From the NCBI GenBank assembly GCA_036785705.1, contig JAWUZG010000028.1, positions 1,984,001-2,048,000 on the forward strand: a stretch of DNA of 64,000 bases. Direction: 5' to 3'. Below the pieces are notes generated by a model. It was not told the origin of the DNA and ran no database searches. It saw only the letters and a list, made by a program, of their open reading frames with translations. Below are positions 33,509 to 47,373 of the stretch, piece by piece. This DNA comes from Acanthornis magna. Taxonomy: Eukaryota > Chordata > Aves > Passeriformes > Acanthizidae. A program made the translations under genes and the position numbers. How positions within the stretch are numbered: position 1 is the stretch's first letter; the number at the start of each line of letters is the position of its first letter.

Positions 33509-36500
33509 TCTGAAATGGAATGTGGGAAATCTTGATTAGATGTGGGGGAAAAAAGGGTTCTCAGTGGAGGTGTGAAAGGGAATCTTGGCAGCACAAAGCC
33601 AGCCCCATGATCCAGGTGTGTCCTGGAACCAGGAGACCTGCACAGGTCCCTTCCAGCTGTGATCCTACACCTTCCCTGTCTTCCCTGACCAAAGAAACCA
33701 GAACAAACCTGCACGACTGGCAAAACCAGCAAACACAGGCAGCTGTTTTTCATTCCATAGGCAACCCAGTGTAATAGGCACCTAACACCTCTTTGTACTG
33801 GAAATGAGCTGACAAGCAGTTTTATGCCCATCAAACACCAGAAAAAAAACCCCTCATTGGCCACATTTCTCACTGCTCTGCTCACACCAACATTTTCAGC
33901 TATTAGGGCTGTAATACATAACTAATGCTTTCTTATTTGGCAGCCTTATTAAACCCTGGAGACTGACTTAAGCTCCTAGTTTGTTACATTATTGAGCTTG
34001 TCATTCATTATTAGATCAGTGTGAGTTTATTGTAGCTCTGAGCTACAGACTATTAAATGCCAAAATCAGCATTTATACAACATTAAGAGAGCACAGGCCC
34101 ACAGAAAGTTGGGGAAGGCAAAATTTTAAGCTGGCACCTCATCATTCATGTTTATTGGAGAGGAAGAAGCTTTCCAGCAAGAATTACAATGAGGGAGCCT
34201 GGTTCTTCATGGCCTTTCTCCCATGAGAAAGGGCTGTACCACAGCGTCTGCCTTTGGGGTGATGGATGAGGTCGTGTTTATTGGCTGGGGGAACTCTAGG
34301 TCCCAGAGGAGTTGGTGGCCACAGACCAGCTGGGCTGTCCAAGGGGAGCTGGAGCAGTTGCTGTCATCTTGGCAGGGACAGCTTCATCCTGTTTTTCTTA
34401 GGGAGTTCCCTGTCTGGCTCTTGCCTGATGCTGTTTCAGATCTTAACCTTGTAACATGAAGAAAGTTATGGCAACCAATCCAAATTACTTTATTTAAGGT
34501 GAAGCTCAACCAGTCCTTCAGTCCCATCATGGTGTTGGTATCTCCTGAAGGACAGACAGGAGGTGTCCATACCAACACCCAGCATTTATTCTGTGCTTTT
34601 CAGGGTCTGCTGTGCAGATAATGTGGGCACAGAGCACCCATGTCTCCTGGGTGATGGACTGTACCTCATTTAAAGAGGTTACTTGGTTTGTGGGCAAAGA
34701 GTTGCTCAGTAGCTGCATTTTTCTTATATAACTTTAAGTTTCTATAACAGGAAAAGCAGTTTTTGTCTCTCTTGAAATACTGATCTTCCAGAGTACACCT
34801 TCTTGCATTTTTAATTTCAGGTCCTACTAGTTTCTTTTCTCATCCCCTGTAATTCTAAATTCTCTGATGCATTTCTCAAAAGGGCCCTGCAAAGACTGAA
34901 ATCCCCACTTTTAAAAGAGCAGACATTTATGTAATACAGGTAGTGTTTTTTCTACAGAACACACCTTTGATCTGTCATCCATATTTCATTTCCTTGCCAT
35001 GACAAGGGTCTTCTATTTGATGTTAATAGGGGATATTGTTCCATTCTTTTAATAAACTGCTTTTCTTTACAGTTTATCAGGATCAAAGAGCAAACATTAT
35101 AGCTTCTGATCAAACATGGGCTCATTTTGTTGCTCACATCTTCTCCTTTAATTATCTGGCCATTACGAGAACATGTCTGGCGTGCTCCTAATGGGGTTTT
35201 CAGCTGCTTCATCCTCTTGTTCAGTCCTCCTGGTCATATGATCATCTTATTCTTTAATTCCTCTAATGAACTGAGGAAGAGAAAAGGTATGTGAACAAAT
35301 CAATGTGTGAGGGAAAGTTTCACACAGCTTTTAGGAAGTCAAGGAAGCTCAGAAGCCTGCTAAGCCTGTACAGCAGTGATTCAGCCTCTGAGTGAGCACA
35401 TGGACATCAAAAACACCTTTTGTTCAGCCTCTCAAGGCTCATTCACAGTCACATCAGCTTTTCCTGGCAGGAGGTCCCAACAGGATCATGTTGGCTGCTG
35501 ATGACATCTAAAGGTCAAGTCCCTGTTTATGAGCACTGCTTCATCCATACTCCAGGGGATGGGACCTGGGACTTCATTCCCCCTTTTCCCCTCCTGTGGC
35601 ACTGACAGTTATGAACTACTGGGTGGCCACAGGTTTTTTCCATTATATTATCCACAGGTGACATTGAAGTCTCCAGCATCTGTATTCCAAAAGTCTCCCC
35701 TCCGCCCTCATGCTCAGGATGGAACTGAATCGACCCCCAGGGTCCTGTTTGGTGTCTTCTCAATCCTTATTCCCAGGCTGCTCTGAAGATTGACAAGGCT
35801 GTGCCAGATGAAGGAATGAGCCAGGGTAACATTTGCCTTTCACTAGGTACCAGGAGATTTGAACAGAGAACAAATCAATGCCATAAAGCTGAGATACTTT
35901 TGAGACAAGTGACTCTAAAAAAATCAAAGCTGGGCCCGTGTGGACCTTCTCAAAACCAAAGCTCTGTGTGGAAAAACACCCCGTGTTTCAACAAGACAGT
36001 TGCTAGAGGGGTTTCTCAGGTTTAGCACCACATCCCAAGGCCATTAGACATTCTGCTAACACCCAGATGACCTATGTTCAAATCCATCACACATCTCAAT
36101 GTGTACGACAGCACTGTTGCCATAGCTGTCAGCTCTGGAGGTTGCTGCTTCATTTCTTGTTTGTCGTACAGTCTGCACCTAAGAGCTTTTTGGTTTTCAA
36201 CACCTTTTTCTCTCAGTCTGAACTTAATGTGCCTTGTCGTGAAGGGTTTTGGAAGGCCTTGGTTTCACCCTGAAAGAGAACAGCTCGACCCTGTAGTGAA
36301 ACATCGCACTCTTCTTCCAGCTTTCTGTGTCAAAAACAAGAGTCCTTAAAAACACCCACGAGAAGTTTATTGGCATAACTGCAGCTAAAGGAGCTTGTTT
36401 GGTACTGAAGACACCATCCTCTGAGTGATTCTCCAAAACAGCACACTTTCCCTGCTAATATTTCAGCCCATGGGAGAACCATCTCAACAAATAATTCTGA

Positions 36501-38454
36501 GTAGTGAACACCCCTTTGCACATCTTCTCTTCAGTAGAAAGAAACCTTTCTTGAAAACATGCGATAGATCACCAGGCAAAGAGAAGTGTTGAATAAATAT
36601 GAGCCCCTTAAATATATCTTGAGTGCTGTCCTTAGTTGGAGTAACTAATTTTGTTAATGAGGAGTTTAAACCTGACTGTTCATGAATTTTTGCTGTCAGT
36701 GCCTTTAGCAATTCCTGTCACTACACTTGATTTAAAAATTTAGCACTCGAAGGCTATTTAGAACTATTCTTAGAGTTTCAACATTCACAATCTCAATATA
36801 CAAAACCCAAGGAGAATTACCGAATTTTTGACTTTCACATACTCTCTCATTTGGCAGTCTGACTGCAAGAAAGGCAACAATGAAAAATCAGTGTTATTGT
36901 GATGGTAAGTCATTTGTGTGGCAGGAGAACAAGAGGTCCAGCCCACAAAACTTCATTGTTTATTTTCTACATCTTCCAAATAATACAATCTCCTCTAATT
37001 TTACATCATTCTTCATGTTCCTGGCTTGAAAATGTTTATATGTAAGATTATATCCACTTCAGCTCTTGTTTCAAGGTGGGCATCCAATTACTTTTACCAA
37101 CCTTACTGATATTTTCTACTCGGAAAATCTTTAGGCAAAAGCATTAAAAATTAAAAAGTATACAGAAAAGAAAAAAAAAAGGCTGCAAATACGTCTCATA
37201 TAATTAAACAACGTTATTCCTTTTTTTCCCAACTGGCTCTCCAGATCATGTTGACACATTGCTCAGGGCATTTTCCCCTTGCTTGTTCCTCTCAAGAGCA
37301 TGACTTTCAGAAACTTCCTAATTTTAATCATGTCCTGCAACGAAGCTCTGAATGGAAAATGAGAAGCTCTCCAAGGGACAATGTCACTGAAAAGTGACAG
37401 AACTGAAAGACCTTGCTGTGAAATTCAGGAGACACAACGGTTGATGTCACCAGACCCATGGAGTCCTTGCACATCCAGCTCATGGTTACCAATGGAATTG
37501 TCCTGCCCATGGCCCAAAATCTTTATGGACATCGCAGAGATAAGTGAGCTCTGAGCTGCTTCATGGGATTGTGGGCACTTGAGATTCCCAGGCTGCCCCA
37601 TCTAACTCCCATAGGACACACTGCCACTACATAAGTGACTCAAGTGACTTCAGAACAGCTGCTTTAAGACCTTCAGCTTCTCTAGCATTCAGCATCAGAG
37701 GTGGATGCTCCTGGAGAGCACGTACACTGGTGGTGGGATATGTCCCCAAGGGCCACACACCTCGTGTCATGCTTCTTTCTGCCTTTCCTGAGGTGACAGT
37801 CACTGGGGGACTGCAATGATGGGCATCTTTCAGGAAACCCCTGCAGCAACGAAAGGCAGAAGCCCATGTCTCTTGCTCTTGCCCAATGCAGCAACCTGGC
37901 TATGAAATATTAGCCTGGTTTCGACCAGAGCACATGGAGAGGACAGTCAGTGATGAGGGCTATCCCACGGGCCAGGCACTGGGAATTCTGCACACCAGTG
38001 TGGAGTGGAAAGATGTCAAAGGGTATTTTTATGAGGAGACCTTGGCTGTGCTGGGTGAAGGGTTTGAGCCACCCTGTGCGGCATGGAGGTGACGGATGGA
38101 AGTAGGAAGCTGGAGCTGGGTTTTCCACTGCTGTTGGTAGGTCCAGCACTAGAGGGAGACCAAGGTCTACCCTGTGGCCGGTGGGCATCCACCTCACCTC
38201 TGACTGGAACACAGCAAAGAAACTCTGACTTACCATTTCTTCTTTTCCCATAAATGTTTGGGGTCCATCTCAGGGAGATAGTTTGACGTGATTACTACCA
38301 TCAAACAGCACAGTCTGCATGGATGGTGCATTGTATCCTCAAGATTTCGTCCCATTTTAATGCCATGAACCTGGTTCAGACTTACCAAGCATTGCCATTT
38401 GCCTGGTTTTATTATATGATTTAGAGAGGAGGATTTGGTCTGGTCTCAGGGGAG
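33509..38454. other. Unassigned unique sequence
   Basis: No gene or transposon recognised. The part at 33895-34085 is AT-rich with 'tcattcattattagatcag' type text and could be a conserved non-coding element, which I cannot test. Confidence 0.45.
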
Positions 38455-38690
38455 AAATGTCTATATCTGAAGTACATCTGAAGTCTACATCTGAAGTTAG
38501 GCTTCAAACACTGGCTGGGGCTTTGCCACTGGGAAAACTGTATTGTTGCTGTGCTTTAAACAAAGCTTTAAACAAAGTATGATTCAAAATTTTATACAAT
38601 AGGCTTGGAGTTTTTCATGGTGGTCAGGATGATATTTACTCCTTAAAGTTTACTTTTGTAAAGTTACCTTTGAAAGTTACCTTTGTGACA
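38455..38690 (+). repeat. Cluster of small tandem duplications
   Basis: Three separate short direct duplications lie within 235 bases: 'acatctgaagt' about three times (38460-38500), 'ctttaaacaaag' twice (38553-38578) and 'aaagttaccttt' twice (38660-38684). Each is direct to read. Replication slippage is the simple explanation. Confidence 0.7.
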
Positions 38691-41600
38691 GCAGTGAGCT
38701 GGAGAAGAGACTCTGCTGGAACTTGCAGGAGGTGTGGGCCAGGGTGGAGGGCACAGTCAGTGCTCTGCCCCCTGCACCCTCAGCCCTGGGACACTGCAGA
38801 GAGACTGTGCCAGGGCTGTCCCCCCTCACAACCCTCACCCACATGTCACACCCAAAGGAGAGGTGTCCGTGCAACAGCTGCAGTCCATTTTAACCAGAGC
38901 AGGATAACCATACCTGTGCAACAGGTGACAGAAGCAAGTGGGGAAGGATCTCAGACAAAATCTCATGCCAGCTGGTTGGTTCCCTTTCCTGAGTGAGGTG
39001 CTACTTTTCTAACAGAACCAGGAGAAACACTGCCTAGTTTGAAGCCTGTATTATTATATTTGCCAAGATACTCTGGTTGTATAAGTTTCTTGCCAAAGTC
39101 TTCAAGCTTCTTTGCCTATTTCCCAACAAAATTATGTTTCCTGGCTCCTTTCTGGGGCACGTGTGGGAGCTGAAATTTGTTTGCAGCTTGTGCTTGCTGG
39201 GTGCTCGTGGCCTCTCCACCACATCCCTCTTCTGGGAGCAGCCGATGCAGAAACATTTGCATTGCAACCTGATGAGGCTCATCAAACACTGTTGGTGTAA
39301 ACACGATCAGATTTGCAAAACAGTTTGTGTCCAACAGCAGCTGGGGACTGCTATCGATGGAGACAGTGACAGTCCCCATCCATCATCCAGGAGAAGGGCA
39401 CAGCTCAAGCCTCAGCCCAGCCCTCATTCTTATGCAGCTGCTGGGATGTCTGTCCTGCTGGGATGCAGCCAAAGCTTCGAGCGGCAGGGCTGGCTGGAGA
39501 GATGCCAACCAGCTCTGCTGCCCTGGGTGTGGGCAGGGGAAGCAGCAGAGGATGGTGTGGGGCTGGGGACAGGAAAGCACTGCCTTGGCCCTGTCTCCAC
39601 TCCAATGTGCTAGGGGAGCAAAGTTCTTGACCGATGAGCTTTTGCATCAGACTTTGGTGCTGCAGCTGGGCTCTGCTCCTGTGCTCCCTGAGGTCTGTCC
39701 TCCCATGCACTCAGAGCTGCTGGAGGTTTGTGTCCCTCACTTTTTCACACGTCGGCTGTTCCATCTTTTTTTTTTCCTGGTGCTGCAATATGTTACCTGT
39801 CAGATGGGATTCAAGCTCTGCCTGACAGGTACGGTGTGCCCAAAGACCTCTGCACTGACACTGTTGTCTCCTGCATAAATTTAGCAACTGGGAATCCAAC
39901 CCAGTGCTATCTTTTCTATCATCACCACATAAAACTGAAGTGTTGGCCTGTTAATCAGTCCACTGGGCAGCTCTTAGGCCATGTTTTCAAGGGAAGGAGT
40001 GGAGAATTAAAGATTTAAAACAAGACCAGGATTCCTGCCCATAATTCCTTGCACGGTGGTTTTAAAATGCACTCTACAAATCACACTCCCTCTGGCTCCC
40101 AACAAAATCTAATCAGGAGTTCATCTCAGCACAAGGTAACTTCATCAGCCAAGGAAACTTGTGATGGATTCGTTCAGTCACACTATTAATTCATCAAAAC
40201 ACAGCCTCCCTGCACACCAAGCTGCTCCCTCCCCACAAAAGGAGCCACAGAGGCAACACCCATCTCCTTTCAGCCTCAGTGGGGTTGTGGAAATACCTGT
40301 CTGTCCATGAAAGACTCATTCTGACACCAGCCAGTCCAGCCTACCCCATCTGCATGCCCTGGGCTGAACAGCCCCCCTGGAAGAAGAGCAGGTAACGCTG
40401 GGAAGGTTTATTTCAAATAGCTCCACCATTTAATTTTCTTCTTTGGTGTGCAGAGCACCTGAGCTGCTGGTGGGGCTCTGCCAAATACCTTGGTCATCAC
40501 TGCTGGCCTGGGCTTTGTAAACCAACAGTGCCCCTGGCTCTTTGGAGGGTCCCCAAGGGATTTGATCTCCTTGGATCTCCCCACAAGCCATGTAGAAGGC
40601 CAAGGCCCATCTGGACACGCCCTGCCATGGTAGTAAATGCCTGGCTGCTTTTAGGGCTGTGGGAATCTTTTAGGTCCCTCACTTCAGGCCAGTAACACCA
40701 AAGCCATGTCTATGGATCTGGAGGAAGCACAAGGTCTTCCTTGGTGCCAGCCTGAGACTCCTCTGCTGAGCCAGGGAAGGATTTCCTTGCTCTGAAGAGC
40801 AAAACCTTCCTAAACCAAAGCATTGGACATTGAATCAGGGAAGTGTGAAAGAGCAGGTCTGAAAAATATTTTCCAACAAATAGAAAGGCTCATGAAGGAC
40901 CTGAGTGAAGAAAAAACACTCTGAGCAACCAGTCACAGAGAGACAGGAGACAGTCCAGAGTCAGCTCAGCTGCTGCAGGCCACAGTGTGACAGCTCTCCA
41001 TGCAGAGTTTGTCCCTTGTCTACATCTGCTGTCAGGTCAGGTAACCCTCATCACGTCACATCACACCTGCCTTTTCTGGATGTTTAAAAATGAACAAGGA
41101 AGTTCATGCCACTCATTTCAGAAGGGTACTTGCTAGCTCAGATCTACGTCAGTCCAGTCAAGTCACATTTATGGACAGAATTTCCCTTGAAAATGTAATT
41201 TATTGCTTAAAATAAATAACAGTTTGTTTTACTAATGCTTAAAATAAATGCGAGTCAGAGGGTTGTCCACAGATTTAGCTTAGCAATAATTTCCATGGAA
41301 GTCCGACACCAAGCTTCAGCTTCCTTTGAATTTTGTCTAGCATGTCGTTAGTGCAGCAAAATTCAGGAGCTGCTGATGGAGCAGTGCTGTACTGCTGTCA
41401 ACCAAAACAAGAGCTCTGAACGTGCTTCTTGCTGCCCTGTTTGTAACAATCTAGTTTATACATCAAAGCTACAGAAACACTGCAGTGGTCTGCCTCAAGA
41501 AGTAACCAGAAGGTTAAATTTGCCTCAAAATAAAAATATTGTCCACCAGCATTATTTATGGTCATTTTAAATCCACACAGACACTGCAGGTTTATCCAGT

Positions 41601-42034
41601 GGGGAGGTGGGGATGAAGAACAATGGCCAGAACTAATATAGCAGCAGAGCTGTTTGCTCATTCCCCATGCGCGCTTGAGAAGAAGTTGTTGACATCAGTC
41701 ACTTGTGCGTGAAGGACATCCCAGAGAAATGAAGACTTGAATGAAGTCTTATTACCAGAAAGCCATTCTGCAAGGCCTTCTTAGGAACATTTGCTCCTGC
41801 TCGGGGTCCACTTCAAGCTCCCCCTTGGCCTGGTTAACCACAAATGCCACCTTTGCCCTTCTTTCAGGCTGTGGTGCTCCCTTCTTGCTCTTGGAAGTGC
41901 CACCAGCACCCAACCCAACGCCTCACTGGCCATGCTTGAGGGCAAACCCTCAGGGAATCATTTCTCTGTGGGCATCATGGAGAAAAAGTGCAGTTTATGT
42001 GCAGCATTGCCTTCATTCTTTAATGACTCTCCTC
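38691..42034. other. Unassigned unique sequence
   Basis: No gene, RNA or repeat recognised. Open frames up to 183 codons (39327-39878) overlap others on both strands and contain no domain. Confidence 0.5.
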
Positions 42035-42170
42035 AGCTCTGGAAGCGTTCAAGGCCAGGTTGGATGGGGCTCTGAGCAGCCTGGTCAGGTGGAAGGTGTC
42101 CCTGCCCATGGCATGAGGATTAGGTCATGTTTGAGGTCCTTTCCAACCCAAACAATTCCCCGATGTGATG
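42035..42170 (+). mobile_element. CR1 LINE fragment (end of ORF2 plus 3' UTR)
   Basis: From 42040 the + strand reads L-E-A-F-K-A-R-L-D-G-A-L-S-S-L-V, the well-known C-terminus of the CR1 ORF2 protein. It is followed by 3' untranslated text with 'ggtcctttccaacccaaac' at 42139-42157. It is strongly truncated at both ends. Confidence 0.9.
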
Positions 42171-43285
42171 GATCCCAACAGCAGGATTGCAGCAGACACC
42201 AGGCAAGAGAGACGGCACAGGTCTGTACGAGCACACACGGAGTCAGAACAGCTCCTCCCGTGCAAGAGCCACGACTGGTTGAACCAAACCAGCAGGCTGT
42301 TATTTAGGGAGGCTGTTATTTGTGCAGCAAGTCATTAAGCTGTGGCTGGCCACAGGATGTGGCAGTCACCAGAAGTTTCCAAGGGCAAGCAGACACAAGC
42401 ATGACAGAAGAACTCAGTACAGGAGCTTTGACACAAAGACACTCTTGGCTTGGGAAGGTCCCAAATCACAGATCACTGCAAAGCTGGGAGTGCTCTGGGG
42501 AAGTGTCACTGAAGTATCTGTGCTGGAGATGAGATACAGGCCTGGGGGATGCTTTGCCTGACACATTTGGCCTCCTATTCTCACATTAGAATGGTTCTTT
42601 CCTTTAAGACTAAAACACTTCAGAAGCTACCGAACTGTTGTTCACCGAAATGCTGAGGAGGGCAGCCAGAATGGCAGTTTTGTACTCAGAGACCTAAATT
42701 CTTTCTGTGTCACACCTGAAACACACTGCCTGTTGAGTCACTGAAGACTTCATCTGTTCTCTTGTACTTATGGGAGCCTTTTCCAGGATTGTCTTTTCCA
42801 GGATTGTCCCTCATATTGGCACCATGATATGTATTCCTTAATCCTAAATTTATGAGATTACTTTTACTGCCTTAGAATATCTTCTTAATTATGGTCAAGC
42901 TATTGAGTAAAGTCATGCTGTGTAAATGATATGTCTGCTCCATCCTCACGCCAGCAATCACTGCATCATCTGATGTTTTTCACCAATCACTCATATTTTC
43001 CCCTCAATTTATGACAGACCCATGATCCTACAGTGAATATATAGGCATCTCATGGGCAAACAAATCATTCCTGACACGAAAAATTGTCTAGTAATGCCTA
43101 ACTACAAATATAGATTTAATATTAATTTACTTTTTTCTTGGATTAGCCAGAGAGTTTTTAATCCATTTAATGTGCTGTACCGTTTCTTATGCAAAGTTTT
43201 AACAAAGTTAGATCACACCATAGGTTGAAAACCCTTAAAAAAGCATAAGTGCAGTGCATTCAGTTGATCTGTATTGTCATAAAAA
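42171..43285. other. Unassigned unique sequence
   Basis: No gene recognised. A 16-base unit 'ttttccaggattgtc' is duplicated in tandem at about 42778-42808. The right end is AT-rich and runs into an LTR. Confidence 0.5.
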
Positions 43286-43952
43286 AAGACAATTTCACAC
43301 TCGTGGGTTAGAGCAAAAGGTGTTTATTGCTGGACCCACGAGGTCCAGGATCTCCCGAGGGAGAAATGAAAGGAAAAAGAAAGAAAAAAGCACAAAAAAA
43401 GGAAGGTCCCAGGACGGCAATAAGACTCTCCTGGCCACCGGTTGGTGGTCAAGGACAAGGAGATTCCTCAGGCCGGGTGGCGAACTTAAGCTAATCTTAA
43501 GTCCAAAAAAAAGATTTTAAGTATAGCCCATAAAAATGGGCAAGAGGCCCAGCACCCGACCCAGTCTCTGACTCCCTGCTAGTCAGAGAGACAGAGACAC
43601 CAGGCACCCTGCACAGACCAGAGTCTGCAGCTGTTGGAGGTAAAGGCACCTGGAAAAGAAAAGCCTCAGCTCCTGAAGAGGGCCAAATTTATAAAGTTTT
43701 TGATGGGCTGGTCCGAATTAGCCTCTCCGCCCTCTCGCTCGCTGGTGATTGGGAATACTAATTAATGAGGTGGCCTTCCCCACCAATAGATGGATCGTTG
43801 TCTAGGGGTAATTTGCAAAGGCGGGAAAGGGCCTCATTAGTATTCCACTTGAGGTGGGCGGAGAGGTGCAAACCTTCTATTTTTAGCTCGGGTGCTGCAG
43901 GGTGCCTTTAATATTGGGATGGGTGATGGGCTTACAGATTTACAATACAACA
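43286..43952 (-). mobile_element. Solo LTR on the minus strand
   Basis: Read on the minus strand, this begins TGTTGTATTG near 43952 and carries TATAAA (43688-43693) and, about 360 bases later, AATAAA (43323-43328), followed by a short U5. That order of promoter and polyadenylation signal, plus the sharp compositional change from the AT-rich flanks, identifies an LTR, probably of a class II or alpha-like avian element. The flanks carry the same CATAAAAA (43278-43285 and 43951-43958), which overlaps the 3' edge, so the exact ends are uncertain and the minus-strand right end is not a clear CA. Confidence 0.72.
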
Positions 43953-46900
43953 TAAAAACTGAGTTTTACATAAATAAAATTACAAAGATAAAGGATTTTT
44001 TTAAAAAAGTACATAACTTCTGAACTCAGGGTTACATGGGTTCAACTGCTTTTCCATCTAAAGTACCTTCGATCCCTTTTATTTTGCTCCAAACAACTTT
44101 AATATCCCAATGCTTTTACCCAGAAACATTACACTCTTAAAACATCTTTAAAACAGTCTCTTTTTAACTTTTCAATCTAGAACTTTATCAAAAATCCAAA
44201 CTTTCAACTTTATTCAACAGGTATAACAATACAACAGTAATTATTAACTCCAACATGCGAAAAATCACTTTATTTTTATTTATAACATGTATCAGCTAAA
44301 CTTGTTAGCCTACCAAAGAAGTCTATCAAAGTAATTTAAGAAAGAACTATTCTCTATATAAGAATCTTGATTGGTGACAGCATCTTTCAGCTCACAAATT
44401 CAAATGATCAGCTCATACTCAGGAGAGACAGGAAGGGTGGCTGCTGCTGGGAAATCAGGGAGGAATGCAAGAGCAGATGCACTTCTAATAGCATGTGGAG
44501 GTGTCAGGATTTCTTGGCAAAGTGTATCTATTTATAAAAAACCTGCTTCATATAAATACAACAAAATAAAATAAAAATATATGCATAAAGATTGGAACAC
44601 AGCTATTGGTAAATATAAGACAAGGTGATTGTATCTGTAAAACTGCAACCTGCAATGAGTAAGTAGCTCAACACTATATCTCCTTAAACAATGTGGAAAA
44701 TTACTCACAAAAAGATGGGACAATGTTCTAATAAAACACCAGAGAGACAATTTTTACCTGTATAGGTATACCACTGGTGAGATTGGTAGAGAAACTAAAA
44801 TACTGAATGCAGTTCCAACTGGCAATATTTTAGAAGAGATGTTTAACAATGGGAGAGATTTTAGTAAGAAACCACAGAAAGATCTGAGAAGAGAAAAAGA
44901 TTCCTAACAAATACAAAAACTGAGAAGCTCCATCTGCTTGGCTTCATCAAAAAAGATCAAAAATTGATCACAGAGCATAAATACCTTTAAAGGAAGGAAT
45001 TCCTTAGGAGGCATGAAACCAGAACCAGAGGCTTAAAGTTGCAGGCAGTTACCAATGAGCCACAGAACACTTTTTTTTTCATTTGAAAGGTGACCAGCCA
45101 CCAAGGCAAACTAATTAAGGAAGTGTTCATGGCTTGGTGGTTTTCTGAGGAGAGAGAACCATCGCCACCATTTCCTGCAGTCACTGTGAGCATCATGTGG
45201 ATTCCAGTTCAGAAACGGATTTCTTCTACACTTTAAGTATTCTGGATCAAAGATCCATCTGTGCTTCCTCTCTAAAAGCAATGGAAGAATGATATCTTGA
45301 CTTCCCAGGCATTTCTGACCCTGCTAAAGCAATGTTGCCTCTTCTGGCACCCTCTCACAAAGGGAGGTGCTCACCAGGAACCCTGGCAGGACTCTGTCTG
45401 CAGCCTGTGCTGGATTCAGCAAAAACATCTCCACAAAGGAAAATTAAATGCTTCAGGCTCATAGAACAAGAATCTTGCAACATTATTTTGGGTCTTGCCA
45501 AGCAGCCCTAATGAGCAGCACGGGTGATGGGTACTGAACCCATGCACAACTTGAGAAATAATTGATTCACCTTCATGTGAGAGGCATGGCTGATGGTTTC
45601 TGTATTAGTTCCACAGAGCCATAATCCCTCACCACACTCTTCTCCTTGTACCTAGGAATTCACATCCCATCCTGCTTTTTTTCCTTAACAAATCCTATTA
45701 TTTTTTGGTGTACAAAGCAAAAATGTATGGAGCTTTTGGAGATGCCTACACTATATCTTCACAGCTGTCAAATCCACTGTCTGCAAAGCAGGTGTTATTT
45801 TTACCACATGCTCTCAAGGAAACAGCTTCCCCGAGCTATGGTTTTCAAGAACGTAGCCATAATATTTCAAATATGTGTACTATCATCGTGACAAGTCTGT
45901 CAGTCAGTCTGTCTTGGGAGCAGCTTTATTTTTCCTGCATTAGTTGTTCTGTGATCAGACCGGGGAGCCTCAATGTGGCAGACGCTGAGTTTTAAAAAAA
46001 AAAAAAAAAAAAGGCACTGAAAACCCAATTCTTGCCAAGTTTCCTTGCATTCATTGCAGATTCTTTGGGAAGAGGAGCTCTCACCAAAAAAAACAACTCT
46101 TTTATTGTGGTTAGAGAGGCTTCATCACTGTGGTAGCCCCTGCATAAAATCTTCTTCAGTGGATAAGTAAGGGAAGAAAAGGCTTTTTGCAAGGATAGGA
46201 TGGGATGTGCATGCAGGGACACGAAACCTGGAAGGATAAAACACCACTCCCTTGTGAAGTCATCTATGCTCATGCAAAGAAAACACAGGCTGGAAAACAC
46301 AGGCTGTTTCTGAATGAAAGCATTCGTATTTCTCACCCATTTGTTCATTTTACAATTCAAAGCCTGACACAGGGGACAGCAAGACCCATATCCCACTGAG
46401 ATCCTGTGGCAGCCAGGGCTTTCCTCCCCTCCACGATGTCACAAGGAGAAGCATCCAGCTGCAAACTGATGAAAAACTCACAAGAAAGTCTTCAGCCACC
46501 TTCCAGCTTGCCCCACCCCCAGACAGGAGCGCATATCACAGAGGAAGAGGGAAACCATGGTCGAGATTAATAGATATCTTTTCCAGAAAGACACTTTCAA
46601 TGAAAGATGCTTCCTGAAAACCCCTAAAAAATAGTTTATGAGTTGTTTCAGATTTTAGGAGATTGATGCAGCCTCTGCTCAGAACTGAAAGGTACAATAA
46701 GCCTATTGCTGTTCCCACCTCTCCCCTGATATGTGCAGGATGTAGCACTCCATTAATTCTGCTCATCCCCAGCATTTCTGTTCAGAATTAGCAATCCTCA
46801 CTGTTCTCTGCCTAGTATCACCTTGGAATTACCCCAGCAGAGCTATTCATCATGTAAGCAGCCAGGCAAGGATGCAGCACTGGCTCACAACACGAATATG

Positions 46901-47373
46901 TTCATTTTGACACGAGGAAAAGCTGCACTCACACTGGCCAGGCTCGTGTGGGACTGGGAGTGCTGAGAGTGCACTCAGCTCTGCACGGATGGGAAAGGAC
47001 ACTGTCCATGCCTGACCTCCCAGCCCTGACACACACGGATTAGGGCAAAGCAGAACTCAATTAGGGGCCGCAGCAGCCCTTGTCATTCTCAAGAGAACAC
47101 ACCGTAACTCTGATCGAGGGTGCACACGCAGGGACCTGGTGATATGGACGGCTGACTGTGCTCGGCAATCACCTCAGGCTGTGATGGAGGCTGTCAGGTG
47201 TGTCAGACAACTCCCTCTGGATGCCTGAAGGCACAGAGGAGCAGTGTAGCCCCGACAGCAAGCCACCTTTTATCCCATTAAACTCTCCCACAGAGGCACT
47301 GGCTCACCAGGCACAGGCAGCTGTAAGGGATGCAGAGTAACAAACACTGCACCCCTGAGCTCAGAGCAGGTGT
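43953..47373. other. Unassigned unique sequence
   Basis: The first 700 bases are very AT-rich. There is an A tract at about 45994-46011 and a 13-base tandem duplication 'gaaaacacaggct' at about 46280-46305. I see no gene or transposon. Confidence 0.5.

Noticed and set aside
39077..39878. Overlapping 178- and 183-codon + frames
   Set aside because: Two overlapping frames plus minus-strand frames over the same GC-rich stretch, no domain or splice-site pattern that convinces me.
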